Positions 43,976-55,020 of a DNA stretch of 64,000 bases are shown one piece after another. The number at the start of each line of letters is the position of its first letter. Positions within the stretch are counted from its first letter, which is position 1. Below the pieces are notes generated by a model. The model worked only from the letters and a program-made list of their open reading frames with translations, was not told the DNA's origin and did no database searches. The stretch covers positions 55,843,768 through 55,907,767 of the forward strand of contig CM043944.1 of NCBI GenBank assembly GCA_014529385.2. The letters run 5' to 3'. The position numbers and the translations under genes were made by a program. Origin of the DNA: Adiantum capillus-veneris. Its lineage: Eukaryota > Streptophyta > Polypodiopsida > Polypodiales > Pteridaceae.

Positions 43976-44722
43976 AGGCAGAGAACAATGGGGACTTAAT
44001 TTTTTGTCTGTTTCTGCATAGTTTTGTTCCCTGCGCCCATATAAGTCTATCCCCCAAGTTTTATGAAGTTTGGACTTATTTTGACCTCAAACTCAAGCAC
44101 TTCACAAATTTCACTTTTCTCTGACAATTCACAATTCCATTGCACTTGAAGTGATGCAAATTTGATGACACTTCATCTTAAACTTGTGAACATCAGTCAT
44201 ACCCCATGACACAGTCAGTTTACCCTTGGCTAATGGTTATATCTCTTCTTGGCCTCTTTAGGTTCACTTAGTGTTTCCTTATGACAATCACCTGTTTCTT
44301 TTTTTTGTTGGTTTTGGTCGTAGTTTTTATGTTTTCTCGAGTGTTGGATCATAAATTTCAATGTCGACTCTTTTCACCCCTTTCAAGGATATATGGGGTG
44401 GGTTTTGCTTTCAAGGCAAGCAACTCCCTTATTGTTTCTTCTTTTTGTTTGTTTTTTGCGATTTTACAGCGTTTTTCTACTCTATTTCTTCACAAGTATA
44501 ACAAGCACTCAAAACCAAAAACCATAACTCCACATTATCCTACTAAACTAAATCTAACTAGTCGCAGACCCTCGGCAAGACACAGGCTTCCTGGCTATCC
44601 ACTAGACCTCAGGATACTCTATCTTGGATCTTGTTCTAAAAGTTTAAGCTCTCTCTAGTCAAAACTAAAGTAAGCTAAGCATCAAACGAGTGACGTAGAT
44701 CTCCCTACTTAAGGTCTTGTGT

Positions 44723-44739
44723 CCCCGGCAGCGGCGCCA
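44723..44739 (-). other. tRNA-Asp type primer binding site
   Basis: Minus strand TGGCGCCGCTGCCGGGG, one base after the CA end of the LTR at 44,741. tRNA-Asp type, as in many Athila and Tat elements. Confidence 0.85.
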
Positions 44740-44740
44740 A

Positions 44741-45367
44741 TGTTTTAGGGAAAAACTACTCCCCTGTTCATACTCACGAGCACGACACAGACAACATACT
44801 TATCATCCGATGACACGACTAACCCGTAGGTGCACGTAGGCAATCTCGTTAGCTTGTCAGGCTGAGACCAATCTACACATACGCACTTTTATGATGCATC
44901 AATCACTAACCCTGGTAGAATGCAACCCACTCTATCCCTAAACGCTCACAACACAGTTTACACGTCCAATGAACTCGGAATTGCATCAAACTTACTAGGC
45001 ACCATCCTCTCACTAGGATATACTTACCTATAAGTCTAATCTCACAAGATTTGAACCCTAGTTATCTCGAATACAGTCGCGATAGACTAACAGGTCATAA
45101 TCCAAAAGTGGGCGAACCTTAAGTTTATGAGTATCTACGTGTAGCTAATCTCTTTCTCATTCCATAAAGCACTTGATTATTGAAAACAGACACCGTTTGT
45201 GCTACTTACAAGCAAAACAAGCTCGAGGAAGGATCGATCGCGATCAACTTGAAACGGTGAATGCATAGCGTGGGCGCGTAGCTCTCCGAGAGACTACCGC
45301 GATGGTGTGGTCGCGTCGTGAATCCGGTGAGGGAGAAGCGCGTAGCGAAGAGGATAAGACACACTCA

Positions 45368-45398
<31 letters not shown>

Positions 45399-45680
45399 CC
45401 TCTCAGACTCGTATGACAAAGGATTAATATTCAAATGTTATTCAAAAATGGTTCTAAGGTTACTTTTATACTTTAGTCACCTTAGCTCAAAAATGTACAT
45501 GGGGTTCTCTTACTCATTATTACAAAGTGGGAACAAATCTCAGTCCTGACTAACTGATTAATCTTTACATAACCCAGACGAATGGATCAAAATGATAAGA
45601 CGTCTTTGACATAAAATGGGAATTTGATATGCTTTACAAGATGGGCTCATTACAATAGTTGGACCAATGGGGCTCCAACA
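44741..45680 (-). mobile_element. Complete 940-bp 5' LTR
   Basis: On minus starts TGTTGGAGCCCCATTGG and ends CCCTAAAACA beside the primer site. TATA box TATAAAAG (about 45,464-45,471), then a GA tract (45,367-45,397) near the transcript start. It is inserted in the copia RT region at 45,681. It is either the true 5' LTR of G2 or a fragment of a second element; the G2 3' end does not match it. Confidence 0.75.
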
Positions 45681-46189
45681 TCAAACGACAAGTGGGAGCA
45701 AACATCTATTCATAATCTATGCCTTTTTGATGTGCATAAGCCTTTGCAACAAGTTGCACCTTATAACAATCAATCTCACCATCCAGCTTGCATTTCAACT
45801 TGTAAACCCACTTTGTACTAATGGACAAGAATAAAGTCATATAAAGTCCATGTGTCATTTTCTATAAGTGCATCATATTCTGATTGCATGGCAGCTACTC
45901 CAGTTTTTTGAATTTTGTGCTTCATCATCAAAAGTCAGAGGTTTATCAACATTATGTAGGCAGGACATAGCCAAAGCATAACAATCTGATGCATAAGATG
46001 CATGGCAAGAACCTAAATGAGTGCGACTAGAGAAAGGTGCATCCAATTAACTGTCACGCAATGTGTGCATCATCCATTTTGGCATACCTCTAGCCTGCTC
46101 ATTTTCAGCCCTTTCCTCATCAAGTAGATCATGTACATATACATCAGTAATAGGCCAATCTGTAACATTTTGAGAAACCCCCATAGGCT
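45681..46189 (-). pseudogene. Degraded copia: integrase/RT junction and RT start
   Basis: Minus-strand pieces of a Ty1/copia polyprotein: NENEQARGMP-like linker, then DEAQNSKNW and EYDALIENDTWTL, then KWVYKLKCKLDG and LVAKAYAHQKGIDYE, all diagnostic of the copia RT N-terminus. Several stops and frame changes. It is the continuation of the frames at 51,720-54,343, separated by the plus-strand copia. It ends at 45,681, where the 940-bp LTR begins; the rest of RT and RNase H is absent from the window. Confidence 0.7.
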
Positions 46190-46381
46190 TGTTGGGGTAT
46201 AAAGCCCAATGTGGTCGCCCAAGTAAGTGGGCGGGCCGCCAGGTATGTACATATATTCTTTTGTAAAAACCTAATAAGAACTCACTATGCTCTACACATT
46301 GCAGTAGAGCGAGTTCACCATATCGTCGTGCTCTTCTTCTCGCACTCTCTCTCGCGTCGCACTTCCGCTCGTACTCCTTCA
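46190..46381 (+). mobile_element. C1 5' LTR
   Basis: 192 bp, TGTTGGGG...CCTTCA. It has a 17-bp stretch between two CGCAC copies (about 46,341-46,362) that is missing in the 3' LTR, consistent with deletion or gain between short direct repeats. Confidence 0.95.
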
Positions 46382-46383
46382 AC

Positions 46384-46395
46384 TGGTATCAGAGC
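46384..46395 (+). other. C1 primer binding site, initiator tRNA-Met
   Basis: TGGTATCAGAGC, two bases after the LTR, the standard copia site. Confidence 0.95.
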
Positions 46396-47480
46396 TCAGA
46401 TCGAGGCTCGGGGCAGCACTGCAGGAGGCTAGAGTCACCAGCTCAAATTGGAGTGAAATTCGACAGGCGAAGACACGGCCCCAAATCCTGTGGGAAAGCC
46501 CGATGGGTTTTGTGTTCTCAGAATTTCATTCTGAGGTCATCTCCGCCACCGTTTGGCTTCGACAAAGGTCTGCGCAGGCCATTTTCGACTACGTGGTCTC
46601 GGCGGGTGCAGATCCAACTCTGCAAATTTGGGGTTTTTCGGCCTACGACTGCAGGTGCTGAGGATATAGACACTCCCAGAGTGTTGATTTGTGGCTGTCT
46701 ACACATCGAAGGACGACTCACAGTTCTTGGAGGCGTGTCATATATGGCACGGGCGCATCTACACACAGACTGTAAGCGACATCCACTAGTTCATCAGGTA
46801 GCTTGTGTTTGCTGCTTGATATTCCAGATTTCATCCTGACATTGCAGGTCCTTCCACATGGGATGTATTGTCAGAGATGATGTATGTCTGTTGAGGGTTT
46901 GCTGGCTGTGAGTCACGCAGCAAACAACCACCGCAGCGGTTACAGCATACAGTGGGAAATTTGTGGATGTATGACTTTGTGGGAAGTCTATGTACTGTCA
47001 GATTTACTGCAGCCTTTGTTGAGGGTCGAGTGAGGTTTTATTGAGCTGGGGGATTCTCGAATTTTGAGATCCTTTCGGTGATACAGGTCTTGGAGCGATC
47101 CCTCGAGCACCCTTAGATAGGCAGCTAGGATGTATTGACTGTGAGTTAGACAGTTGGGATTGCATCTTTGCTTTACTGCCGTTGAGGCATTGTCGCAGTC
47201 TATGCTTACATGACAGTGACAGGACAGTCAGAGACAGTACAGGTGCAGGACAGGTTTACCCGCAGCTTACAGTGTCAGAGAGACAGTGTTTTTTGAGCTG
47301 TTTTTTGGTCTGTTTTTGAGTACACTAGAGCCATTTTACAAAGGAGACTCTGCTGAAATTTATGCAAAATATGAAGCTTTCTTGGTTCATTTGACAGGTT
47401 GATATTGGTTCAGAGGTCAGTTTACAGGGGAAACTCTGCCGAATTTTTCCCAGGAAAGTAAACCACTGTGAAGCATAGCT
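46396..47480 (+). other. C1 leader
   Basis: About 1.1 kb with no supported frame before the gag ATG. It is GT-rich and long for a copia leader. Short frames here lack any domain. Confidence 0.6.
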
Positions 47481-48305
47481 ATGGCTGGATCACAGGACAC
47501 TGCTCTTTACTATATCAAGAAGCTGGATGGAACCAATTTCCCATTGTGGAAGAAGCAGATTTGGCACGTGTTGGTACAAAAGAAGCAGATTAAACCTATA
47601 AAGCTCAAAGGGATAAAACCAGAAGATATGGACGAAGATGAATGGAGCGAAATGGATGAATTGGCACTTTCTACCATTATGCTGACTTTGGCAGAAAGCC
47701 TTTACTTCAATGTAGCAGAGGAGATGTCGGCTTATCAAGTATGGTTAAAGCTGAGTGATCTTTATGAGAAGCAGAGTGTAGCTTCACAGGTATACTGGCT
47801 TAAGAAGCTTGTTGACTTGAAGATGAAAGAAGAGACACCTATGTCCAATCATCTGAATGAATTCAACACAATCTATAGTCAGTTGTCAGCTCAAGGTGTC
47901 AAGTTTGATGAACCTGTTAGAGCTATGTTCCTGTTGATCACATTGCCGGAAAGTTGGGAAACTTTTCGCACAACTTTGAGTAATTCTGCACCTCCAGATG
48001 GTTTGAACATAGCAGGTGTAGAAGGAAGTCTGCTTACTGAAGAAACCAATAGAAAGACAATGGACAAAGGCAAAGGAACAGCCTTAGTTGTCAGGGGAAG
48101 GACCAAAGAAAAGTACAAAGGTGGAAAGAGGAATCAGCCTCGTAGCAATTCCCGCAGTGCTAAAGGCAAGAGTGACATAGAATGCTACCATTGTGGCAAG
48201 AAGGGTCACATGAAAAGAGACTGCAGAGAATGGAAAGCAAAAAAAGGCAAAGAGAAAGCTGAAGACCATGGTGAGAAGAACAAGTCCTCAGTGAAGATTC
48301 AATAA
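47481..48305 (+). pseudogene. C1 gag
   Basis: Starts MAGSQDTALYYIKKLDGTNF and carries the copia capsid UBN2-type pattern: LDGTNFPLWKKQI, LSTIMLTLAESLY, AYQVWLKLSDLYE and a TLPESWETF end. A CCHC knuckle CYHCGKKGHMKRDC sits at about 48,183-48,224, followed by a lysine-rich tail. An in-frame TAA (48,303-48,305) separates it from protease without a frameshift. Tnt1-type elements normally have a single Gag-Pol frame, so this stop is most likely a mutation. Confidence 0.9.
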
Positions 48306-48311
48306 ATAAAT

Positions 48312-48800
48312 GTGACAAACACTGTTGAAGAGGATGACAGTCTAGTGTCAGGAGACATCTACTTCTTGAAGAATACAATGGACTCAACTCTTCTTACAGC
48401 ATCTGATGGAAATGCAATGAGTGACTGGATTATAGACTCAGGGGCATCACTTCATGTGTCTCCAAACAAGGAGTGGTTTACCTCTTATGTGACCACTAAA
48501 GATCATGTTCGGCTAGGCAATGGGCAGACATGTGAGATCTTAGGTGTTGGAGATGTTCAATTGAAGTTTCAGAATGGCTCTTCTTTCACGCTGAAGAATG
48601 TGAGACATGTTCCCGCAATTACAAAGAGCTTGATCAGCATAGGTTTACTTGATGATACTGGCTACGTCACCACTTTTGGACAGAACATGTGGAAGATATC
48701 CAAAGGTTCTATGACAGTAGCACATGGAGTAAAGTCTGGAGGACTTTACATGATTTATGTATCAAATGTCTCTAAAAATGTAATCAATGTAACCGAGTAG
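48312..48800 (+). pseudogene. C1 protease
   Basis: Same frame as gag. Active-site motif WIIDSGASLHV (about 48,427-48,459), flap region LGNGQTCEILGVGDV, then LKNVRHVPAITKSLIS, all typical of copia proteases. A TAG at 48,798-48,800 ends it; the frame then continues into the integrase HHCC region. Confidence 0.9.
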
Positions 48801-51462
48801 TTGAACGTTTCTTTGTGGCATAGCCGGTTAGGACATATGTCCAAGAAGGGAATGGAAATCTTGTCTCGTTCTGGTTATTTGCCTGGCTTTTCATTTAATG
48901 ATTTTGAATTTGTGTGAACATTGTCTGTATGGTAAGCAAACACAGCAGCCACATAAGCATAGAAGCAGTAGAAGAGATACACAGTTGGCACTTGTTCATA
49001 GTGATTTGTGTGGACCTATGCCTAACCTATCTCTAGGGGGAGCTTCTTACTTTATGACATTTATAGATGATTACTCGAGGAAAGTATGGGTTTACTTTCT
49101 CAAGCACAAGGATGAAGCGTTTAGTGTTTTCAAAACGTTTGTGACACTTGTGGAGAATCAGAGTGGCAAGAAGCTTAAATGCTTATGCATTGACAATGGT
49201 GGAGAGTATGTTTCAAAGGCCTTTCAGGACTTTTGTGAGTCAAAAGGTATAAAACGTGAACTTACTGCTCCTTACAATCCTCCTCAAAATGGTGTTGCTG
49301 AGAGGATGAATAGGACCATACAAGAGAAGGTCAGAAGTATGTTGTCTAATGCACAGCTGCCAAATGGGTTTTGGGCTGAAGCTCTATCAACAGCTGTTCA
49401 TCTTGTAAATATATCTCCTAGCAAGGTTTTACAGAAGGATTCAGTGCCAGAGATGGTATGGTCAGGCAAAATGCCCTCATACAAGCATCTCAGACTCTTT
49501 GGCTGTGAGGCATATACTCACGTTCCAAAGGAATTTAGGAACAAACTTGAGCCAAAGAGTAGAAAGTGCATCTTTCTAGGCTATGGTAATTCTGGTGAGA
49601 TGGGGTACAGACTTTGGGATCCCGAATCCAGAAAGGTTGTCCGCAGCAATGATGTTCACTTTACTGAATCCAAATATCATTCTAAACCAGAGAGGGTTGA
49701 GGAGATTAGAAGAGTAGTCTTCCAAGAAGATGGACCTGCACGTGCAAGACAAAATGTCAGGGCTCAAGAGGAGCAAGGACAGGATAGATTGGAACCACAG
49801 GTTGTGGCTGAGCCTGATCCACCTATTGTGCATAGATCTAGACGTGTCACGCGACCTCCTGATAGGTTTGTTCCATCTATGAACTATGTCATGTTGACTG
49901 ATTGCAATGAGCCTTCATGTTACAAGGAAGCAGTGCAAATGAAGGACTCCGGGAATTGGCAATTGGCCATGCAGTCAGAGATGACAGCTCTGCATAAAAA
50001 CCAGACATGGAAGCTAGTTAAATTACCACGGGGCAAAAAGGCTCTACCTTGTAAATGGGTTTACAGGTATACGATCACCGCTCATGATAGTCAGCCAAAG
50101 TACAAAGCAAGGCTTGTTGCCAAGGGCTTTAAGCAAGAACAAGGCATTGACTTTGATGAAGTCTTCTCTCCGGTGGTCAAGATGACTACATTGAGATGCT
50201 TTCTTGCATTGGTTGCCATATTAGATTTGGTGTTGCACCAAATGGATGTCAAGACAGCGTTCTTGCATGGTGATTTAGATGTGGAAATTTACATGCAGCA
50301 GCCAGAAGGGTTTGTTGAGAAAGGCAAGGAAGATTGGGTATGCCAGTTGTTCAAGAGTCTTTATGGCTTAAAACAATCACCGAGGGCATGGTACCATAAA
50401 TTCCACAAGTTTATGCTTTCTCAAGGCTACAAACGTAGTGAGTTCGATCACTGTCTATATACAAAGCACGCTAAGGATGGCAGTTGGCTGATCCTTATTT
50501 TGTATGTGGATGACATGTTGATTACTGGCAAGCACTTGGAAGAAATTTCAGCTTTGAAGTCAAAGATGGCAAAATCGTTTGACATGAAAGACATGGGTGA
50601 GGCAAGTCATATACTTGGTATGCGCATTGAGAGAGACAGATCAAGGAAGTTGATTTGGTTATCTCAAACAGAGTATATTGACAAGGTTTTGCAACGTTTC
50701 AATATGGAGAAGGGAAAGGCATTGAGTGTTCCATTGCCACCATATGTGAAACTTAGCAAACAAGATTGTCTTGTGTCTGAGGAAGAACAGGCTAAAATGG
50801 ATAAGATTCCATATGCGTCTGCAGTGGGTAGTTTGATGTATGCAATGATTGCTACTCGCCCAGACATTGCATTTGCAGTGGGAGTAGTAAGTCGATACAT
50901 GTCAAACCCAGGCAAGAAACATTGGGAGGCAGTGAAAGGAATATTGAGATACCTGAAAGCTACAAAGAGTATGCGTATATGCTATTGGAGTCAGGAGCTA
51001 AGTGTAAAGGGTTTTACAGACTCAGATTATGCAGGTGACTTAGACAACCGAAGGTCTACGTCAGGGTATGTATTTACATTGGCTGGTGGAGCAGTATCAT
51101 GGCGTTCTAGATTACAAGATTGTGTTACTCAGTCTACTACAAAGGCTGAATATGTTGCAGCATCAGAGGCATGCAAAGAATCAATTTGGCTTAATTGACT
51201 AGTAACAGATTTGGGAATCAAAGAAGAGATGCCTATGTTATATTGTGATAGTCAAAGTGCTATACAATTGGCTCGCAATCCAGTTTATCACTCAAAGACA
51301 AAGCATGTGGATGTGAAGTATCATTTCATCAGGGAAATGCTCGAGGATAAGCAACTTCAGCTTGTCAAAGTTCACACCACAGAAAATCCTGCTGATCTAC
51401 TTACAAAAGGACTTCCCTCAGAGAGCTTTGTGCATTTTCGCAAGCAATTAGGTGTAGGGTAG
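48801..51462 (+). pseudogene. C1 integrase, reverse transcriptase and RNase H
   Basis: HHCC integrase module (LWHSRLGHMS at 48,816, CEHCLYGK at about 48,911) with a one-base frameshift near 48,890. Integrase core: SDLCGPM, FIDDYSRK, CIDNGGEY and NGVAERMNRT supply D, D and E. RT: KWVYRYT, ARLVAKGFKQEQGIDFDE, MDVKTAFLHGDL, LYGLKQSPRAWY and catalytic LYVDDM (about 50,500). RNase H: FTDSDYAGD, KAEYVAASEA, YCDSQSAI and KHVDVKYHF, ending LGVG. A TGA at 51,196-51,198 lies between two RNase H motifs, with no frame change. Confidence 0.93.
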
Positions 51463-51528
51463 TACATCACTTCTCTACATCTCTTGTATAGTAGCTTCTC
51501 TCACACTTAAAGTACCACATTGGACTTT

Positions 51529-51539
51529 AAGTGGGAGGT
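51529..51539 (+). other. C1 polypurine tract
   Basis: AAGTGGGAGGT directly before the 3' LTR, the usual copia form. Confidence 0.9.
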
Positions 51540-51714
51540 TGTTGGGGTATAAAGCCCAATGTGGTCGCCCAAGTAAGTGGGCGGGCCGCCAGGTATGTAC
51601 ACATATTCTTTTGTAAAAACCTAATAAGAACTCACTATGCTCTATACATTGCAGTAGAGCGAGTTCACCATATCGTCGTGCTCTTCTTCTCGCACTTCCA
51701 CTCGTACTCCTTCA
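51540..51714 (+). mobile_element. C1 3' LTR
   Basis: 175 bp, TGTTGGGG...CCTTCA, followed by the AGGCT target repeat. Confidence 0.95.
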
Positions 51715-51719
51715 AGGCT

Positions 51720-52643
51720 GTATATTTGCCTCATTGGAATTTACATTCAAACTTCCACCACTGAAAAGAGGCAACAGAGTGTCATAAATGTCCTATGAGC
51801 TGACATTATTGTTACTAGTACATGACAGCAAGGACTGAACAGAATCTTCTACAAACACAACATCCCGTGAGACCAAGATACGCTTTGTTTGTGGATGATA
51901 CAACCTGTAACCTTTTCTTTCAGCACCATAACCAACAAAATTACATTTGACAGCCTTATCATCCAATTTTTTGCCCTGTGTTTATGGCACCAAAGCATAT
52001 GCCAAATAGCCAAAAACATGTATGTGCTTAATAGAAGGCTTTCTATCATGGCATGCTTCATATGGAGTAATAGCCTGCAAAGCTTTTGTAGGACACGTGT
52101 TAAGGACATAAGTGGAACACATGATGGCCTCAAGGCAAAACAATGCCGCAAAGCTTGACTTTTGACCATACATCATGCCATTTCCATAAGTGACTTGTTT
52201 TTCCTCTCAGCAACACCATTTTGCTGAGGCGTATAAGGTACTATACATTGGTGTTTTATCCATTGACTAGCCAGAAATGCATTAAATTCATGAGACATAT
52301 ACTCCCCCCCTCGTTCGAAATGGAGGGTGCCCATAGTACATTTCAAGACATTTTTAGCTCTAGCCAAAAATTATTTGAAGCACATAAAAGCTTTGAACTT
52401 TTCTTTAAGCAGATACTCCCATGCATGCCTGGAGTAATCGCCAATGAAAGTCACGAAGTAAAGGTAATTGCCCAAGGACAAAGTTTGCATGGGTCCACAA
52501 ACATCACTATGCACAAGCTGCAACCTGCATGTGGCCCTAAATGAAACATCCTTTGGAAACTTTGCATGGTGCATCTTACCCAAAATATAGCCTTCACAAA
52601 CATGTTTGACATGTGCTTCAACAGGCAGAAAAGAAGTAACCAT
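51720..52643 (-). pseudogene. Degraded copia: integrase
   Basis: Minus-strand pieces in several frames: an HHCC-side CEGYILGKMH, then LVHSDVCGPMQTLS and FIGDYSRHAWEY, then LHFERGGEYMS (aligned with the core's second acid region, where the normal Asp-Asn-Gly is not seen), PQQNGVAERKNKS (Glu), then NTCPTKALQAITPYEA and HVFGYLAYALVP. Many frame changes. It belongs to the older element that C1 entered at 51,714/46,190. Confidence 0.85.
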
Positions 52644-52700
52644 ATCAGATTTCTACAAACACAGCAAACTGGCAAAATTCAGATGACCAAAATGTGCATG

Positions 52701-53235
52701 CTAAAGTTTTGCATTTGAAATAGCCTTTGAATTCACAACTGCATTTGCAAAATTTTGCCCACACTTGTCATACAAAGTGAGCTTATACAACCCACGACAT
52801 AAAATGCCAGATGCAACAATTTCATCACCAAAACTGATTTCATGTACAATACATCTTTCATCCACAAATTTGACTACAAGACCAAGTCTAACAAGTGCAG
52901 ATACAGACAAAAGATTCTTCTTGTTCCCAGGTACATAAAGTGTATCCAAGTGTAAAAGAAAAGCCATTTCTAGCAATAAGCACAATCTTTCCAACTTCGT
53001 GAACCGGATAAGAGGCATTGTTAGCACAAGTAACTAAATTCCCATGAGGGACATACTCAAGAGAGGTGAAAAAATCATGATGTGAGGTAATGTGCTTTGT
53101 AGCACCATTGTCAAGATACCACACATGTGAATCTGCAGCAATTGACATGCATGCATCATGGACAACAAGATTATAGGTACACTCTATAGTAAAAGCCCAT
53201 TCTACATCAACATCAACATCACAGACTCCTTTCAT
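52701..53235 (-). pseudogene. Degraded copia: protease and pre-integrase linker
   Basis: Minus frames 53,235-52,888 and 53,027-52,701. Active site reads WYLDNGATKHIT (about 53,120-53,085); DNGA instead of the more common DSGA is a known copia variant. LYVPGNKKNLLSVSALV is the standard segment after the flap. A frame change near 52,950 separates the two frames. Confidence 0.85.
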
Positions 53236-53355
53236 AGAAGACTCAACATAGTTGCATTTGTAGTGGAACCAACATTTGCAGTGGAACCACCCTCTTTCTT
53301 CTTTGCATCTTTGGCCTTCAACTTAGGACAAAGGTTGATCAAGTGATCATTAGCT

Positions 53356-54343
53356 TTACAATAATGGCAACACATCTTTTTTTTTTTTACTTATTGCGAG
53401 AATTCCAGATGAATTGCTACCAACAGAAGCATTATGAACATGTGATTTTCCACTCACAGAAGAACCATGAGACGTGGCTGCATTACTGTTACCACCTTTT
53501 CTTTGAGCAACAATAAAGGCCTGTTCAATTGCATGCTGTCTAGTCTTTTTGGAAAGTGACTCTTGCAACAACAATGTGCATAATGCATCAAACTTGACAA
53601 CTTCAAGATTTCCTTGGGTCATAAGTCCCTAAGTACTAGCAAAAGTCTGGTAAGAATAAGGCAAGGCATCAAGAACAATCTTCAGAAGGGAACTGTCTAA
53701 AATGAATTCACCTACAGAAATAAGTTGCTCATTGATATCCTTGACACCAGCAAGGAAAGTGTCCATATCATCTTCCTCATGCATAATCTTCGATTCCAGC
53801 TCTTTACGTAGCAATGTAATTTTTGCCTCGTTGCGGCTTGCATAAAGACCAACCAGAATATGCCAAGCCTGTTTTGCAGGTTTCGCTAAACAAATGTGAG
53901 GAGTAATAGTGGGCTTCACAGACGACACAAGAAATGCATGATCCTGTGCATCTTTTACATCCCAACGAGTTTGTTCTTCGGTAGGTAAAACAACTCTAAC
54001 AACAGCAATCCTTGTAGCAAGACCTACAACATCCTCAACATCGTCTACATCCTCAGAACCAAGACGTACATCAATGACTTGCAACATCCTCAACATCGCC
54101 TACATCCTTAGAACCAGGACGTACATCAATACCCTACACAATATTCTAGACGCCATTCGACAAAAGAGCATGTTGCATCATATAAGCCCACATAGGGTAA
54201 TTGTCTCCATCCAATCTGTCCTCACGAAGCAAACATCTTGAACACATCTGTGTTGTTGCCAACCATAGTAAATGTTGCACCTGATGTGGAAACTGTCTGA
54301 AAAGAGGAGAAACAAAGCGGGAACAACACGTGCTATATAGCAC
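53356..54343 (-). pseudogene. Degraded copia: gag
   Basis: Minus frames 54,343-54,146, 54,096-53,629 and 53,622-53,356. N-terminal RLDGDNYPMWAYMMQHAL, then AKQAWHILVGLYASRNEAKI, LESKIMHEEDDMDTFLAG and LPYSYQTFAS are the copia gag (UBN2-type) order. The zinc knuckle is not intact; a poly-T run (about 53,377-53,387) interrupts the following segment. An in-frame 54-bp duplication lies near the N-terminus. Confidence 0.8.
54028..54133 (-). repeat. 54-bp tandem duplication in copia gag
   Basis: CAACATCCTCAACATCG starts at 54,028 and 54,082; the following bases match with three or four differences. 54 bp keeps frame. Confidence 0.85.
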
Positions 54344-54615
54344 AAACCGTAGAAGACTGTAAGGGACCTGTTATGCAAAAAATGGCATTGACAAAAATTT
54401 TGCACAAAATGACAAAAAATAGCATGTGCAGTATTGCATGTAGTGGAAATGGAGGCTGAATGAACCCAAATTAGAAATCTGAGCAAAGAGAGATCTTTGA
54501 GTCGTTACAAAATTCTTGTTGACCTGCGAACGCTCACCAAAGCTCACAGAAATTGGAGAAAGTGAGCAGGCATGCACTGGAGCTGCAAGAGACTAAGCCC
54601 AAGAGGACACAACCT

Positions 54616-54627
54616 GCTCTAATACCA
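54616..54627 (-). other. Degraded copia primer binding site
   Basis: Minus strand TGGTATTAGAGC, one base different from the initiator tRNA-Met site, two bases inside a CA end at 54,630. Confidence 0.85.
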
Positions 54628-54629
54628 AT

Positions 54630-55020
54630 TGCTGGAATTAGGGTTGCAAGAAAACACAAAACTTGTAGAAGATGAAGGAAGCCGAAGGCACACAACAGAG
54701 AGTATATTACTTAGTGTGCAATGGAAAGATAGATAGCCCTAAAATGATGGGCATATATGCAATGCACGGGGGTAAAAACCTCTAAAGAGGGAAAAATACC
54801 CCGACGGTCCTAAGTGTGTTCACACACACCACTACCACATGTATATGGTAATAGCCTCTTTCTTCCCTACAAAGAAAGGCTTAGAGTGGTGGATTACTTC
54901 CTGTAGAGTGCTCATTGTGGCCTCGAAAGAAATGCACGGTTCACCATAACAAGACTCGTCCCAAAAAGCACAACCCTTATGACATGAACCGGAAGCTGGT
55001 GGTGTACCTCCCATCCCTGA
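54630..55020 (-). mobile_element. Degraded copia 5' LTR (far end unclear)
   Basis: On minus ends TAATTCCAGCA next to the primer site. The other end was not located; 55,020 is a guess based on the change to unrelated sequence. No coding frame. Confidence 0.5.

Larger units (their letters stand above)
43083..44722 (-). other. Leader between primer site and G2 gag
   Basis: About 1.64 kb without a coding frame. It holds three palindromes (43,363-43,975) and a repeated CCAAACTTCATAAAACTTG block (about 43,455-43,476 and 44,050-44,072, about 600 bp apart). The LTR at 44,741-45,680 does not match the DNA after the G2 polypurine tract, so a junction with another element inside this leader (about 44.2-44.6 kb) is possible. 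Confidence 0.5.
46190..51714 (+). mobile_element. C1: Tork/Tnt1-like Ty1/copia retrotransposon
   Basis: Complete element: 5' LTR 46,190-46,381, primer site, 1.1-kb leader, gag, protease, integrase, RT, RNase H, polypurine tract and 3' LTR 51,540-51,714. Target repeat AGGCT on both sides (46,185-46,189 and 51,715-51,719). LTRs differ by three transitions over about 175 aligned bases and a 17-bp indel. Coding damage is light: TAA at 48,303, TAG at 48,798, one frameshift near 48,890 and TGA at 51,196. It lies in the opposite orientation inside an older copia. Confidence 0.95.

Noticed and set aside
44281-44658. 125-codon plus-strand frame
   Set aside because: It lies antisense in the leader next to the primer site, shows no domain and has biased hydrophobic composition typical of chance AT-rich frames.
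46453-46839. 128-codon frame in the C1 leader
   Set aside because: No similarity to a known leader protein, no knuckle or other motif, and it lies upstream of a well placed gag start.
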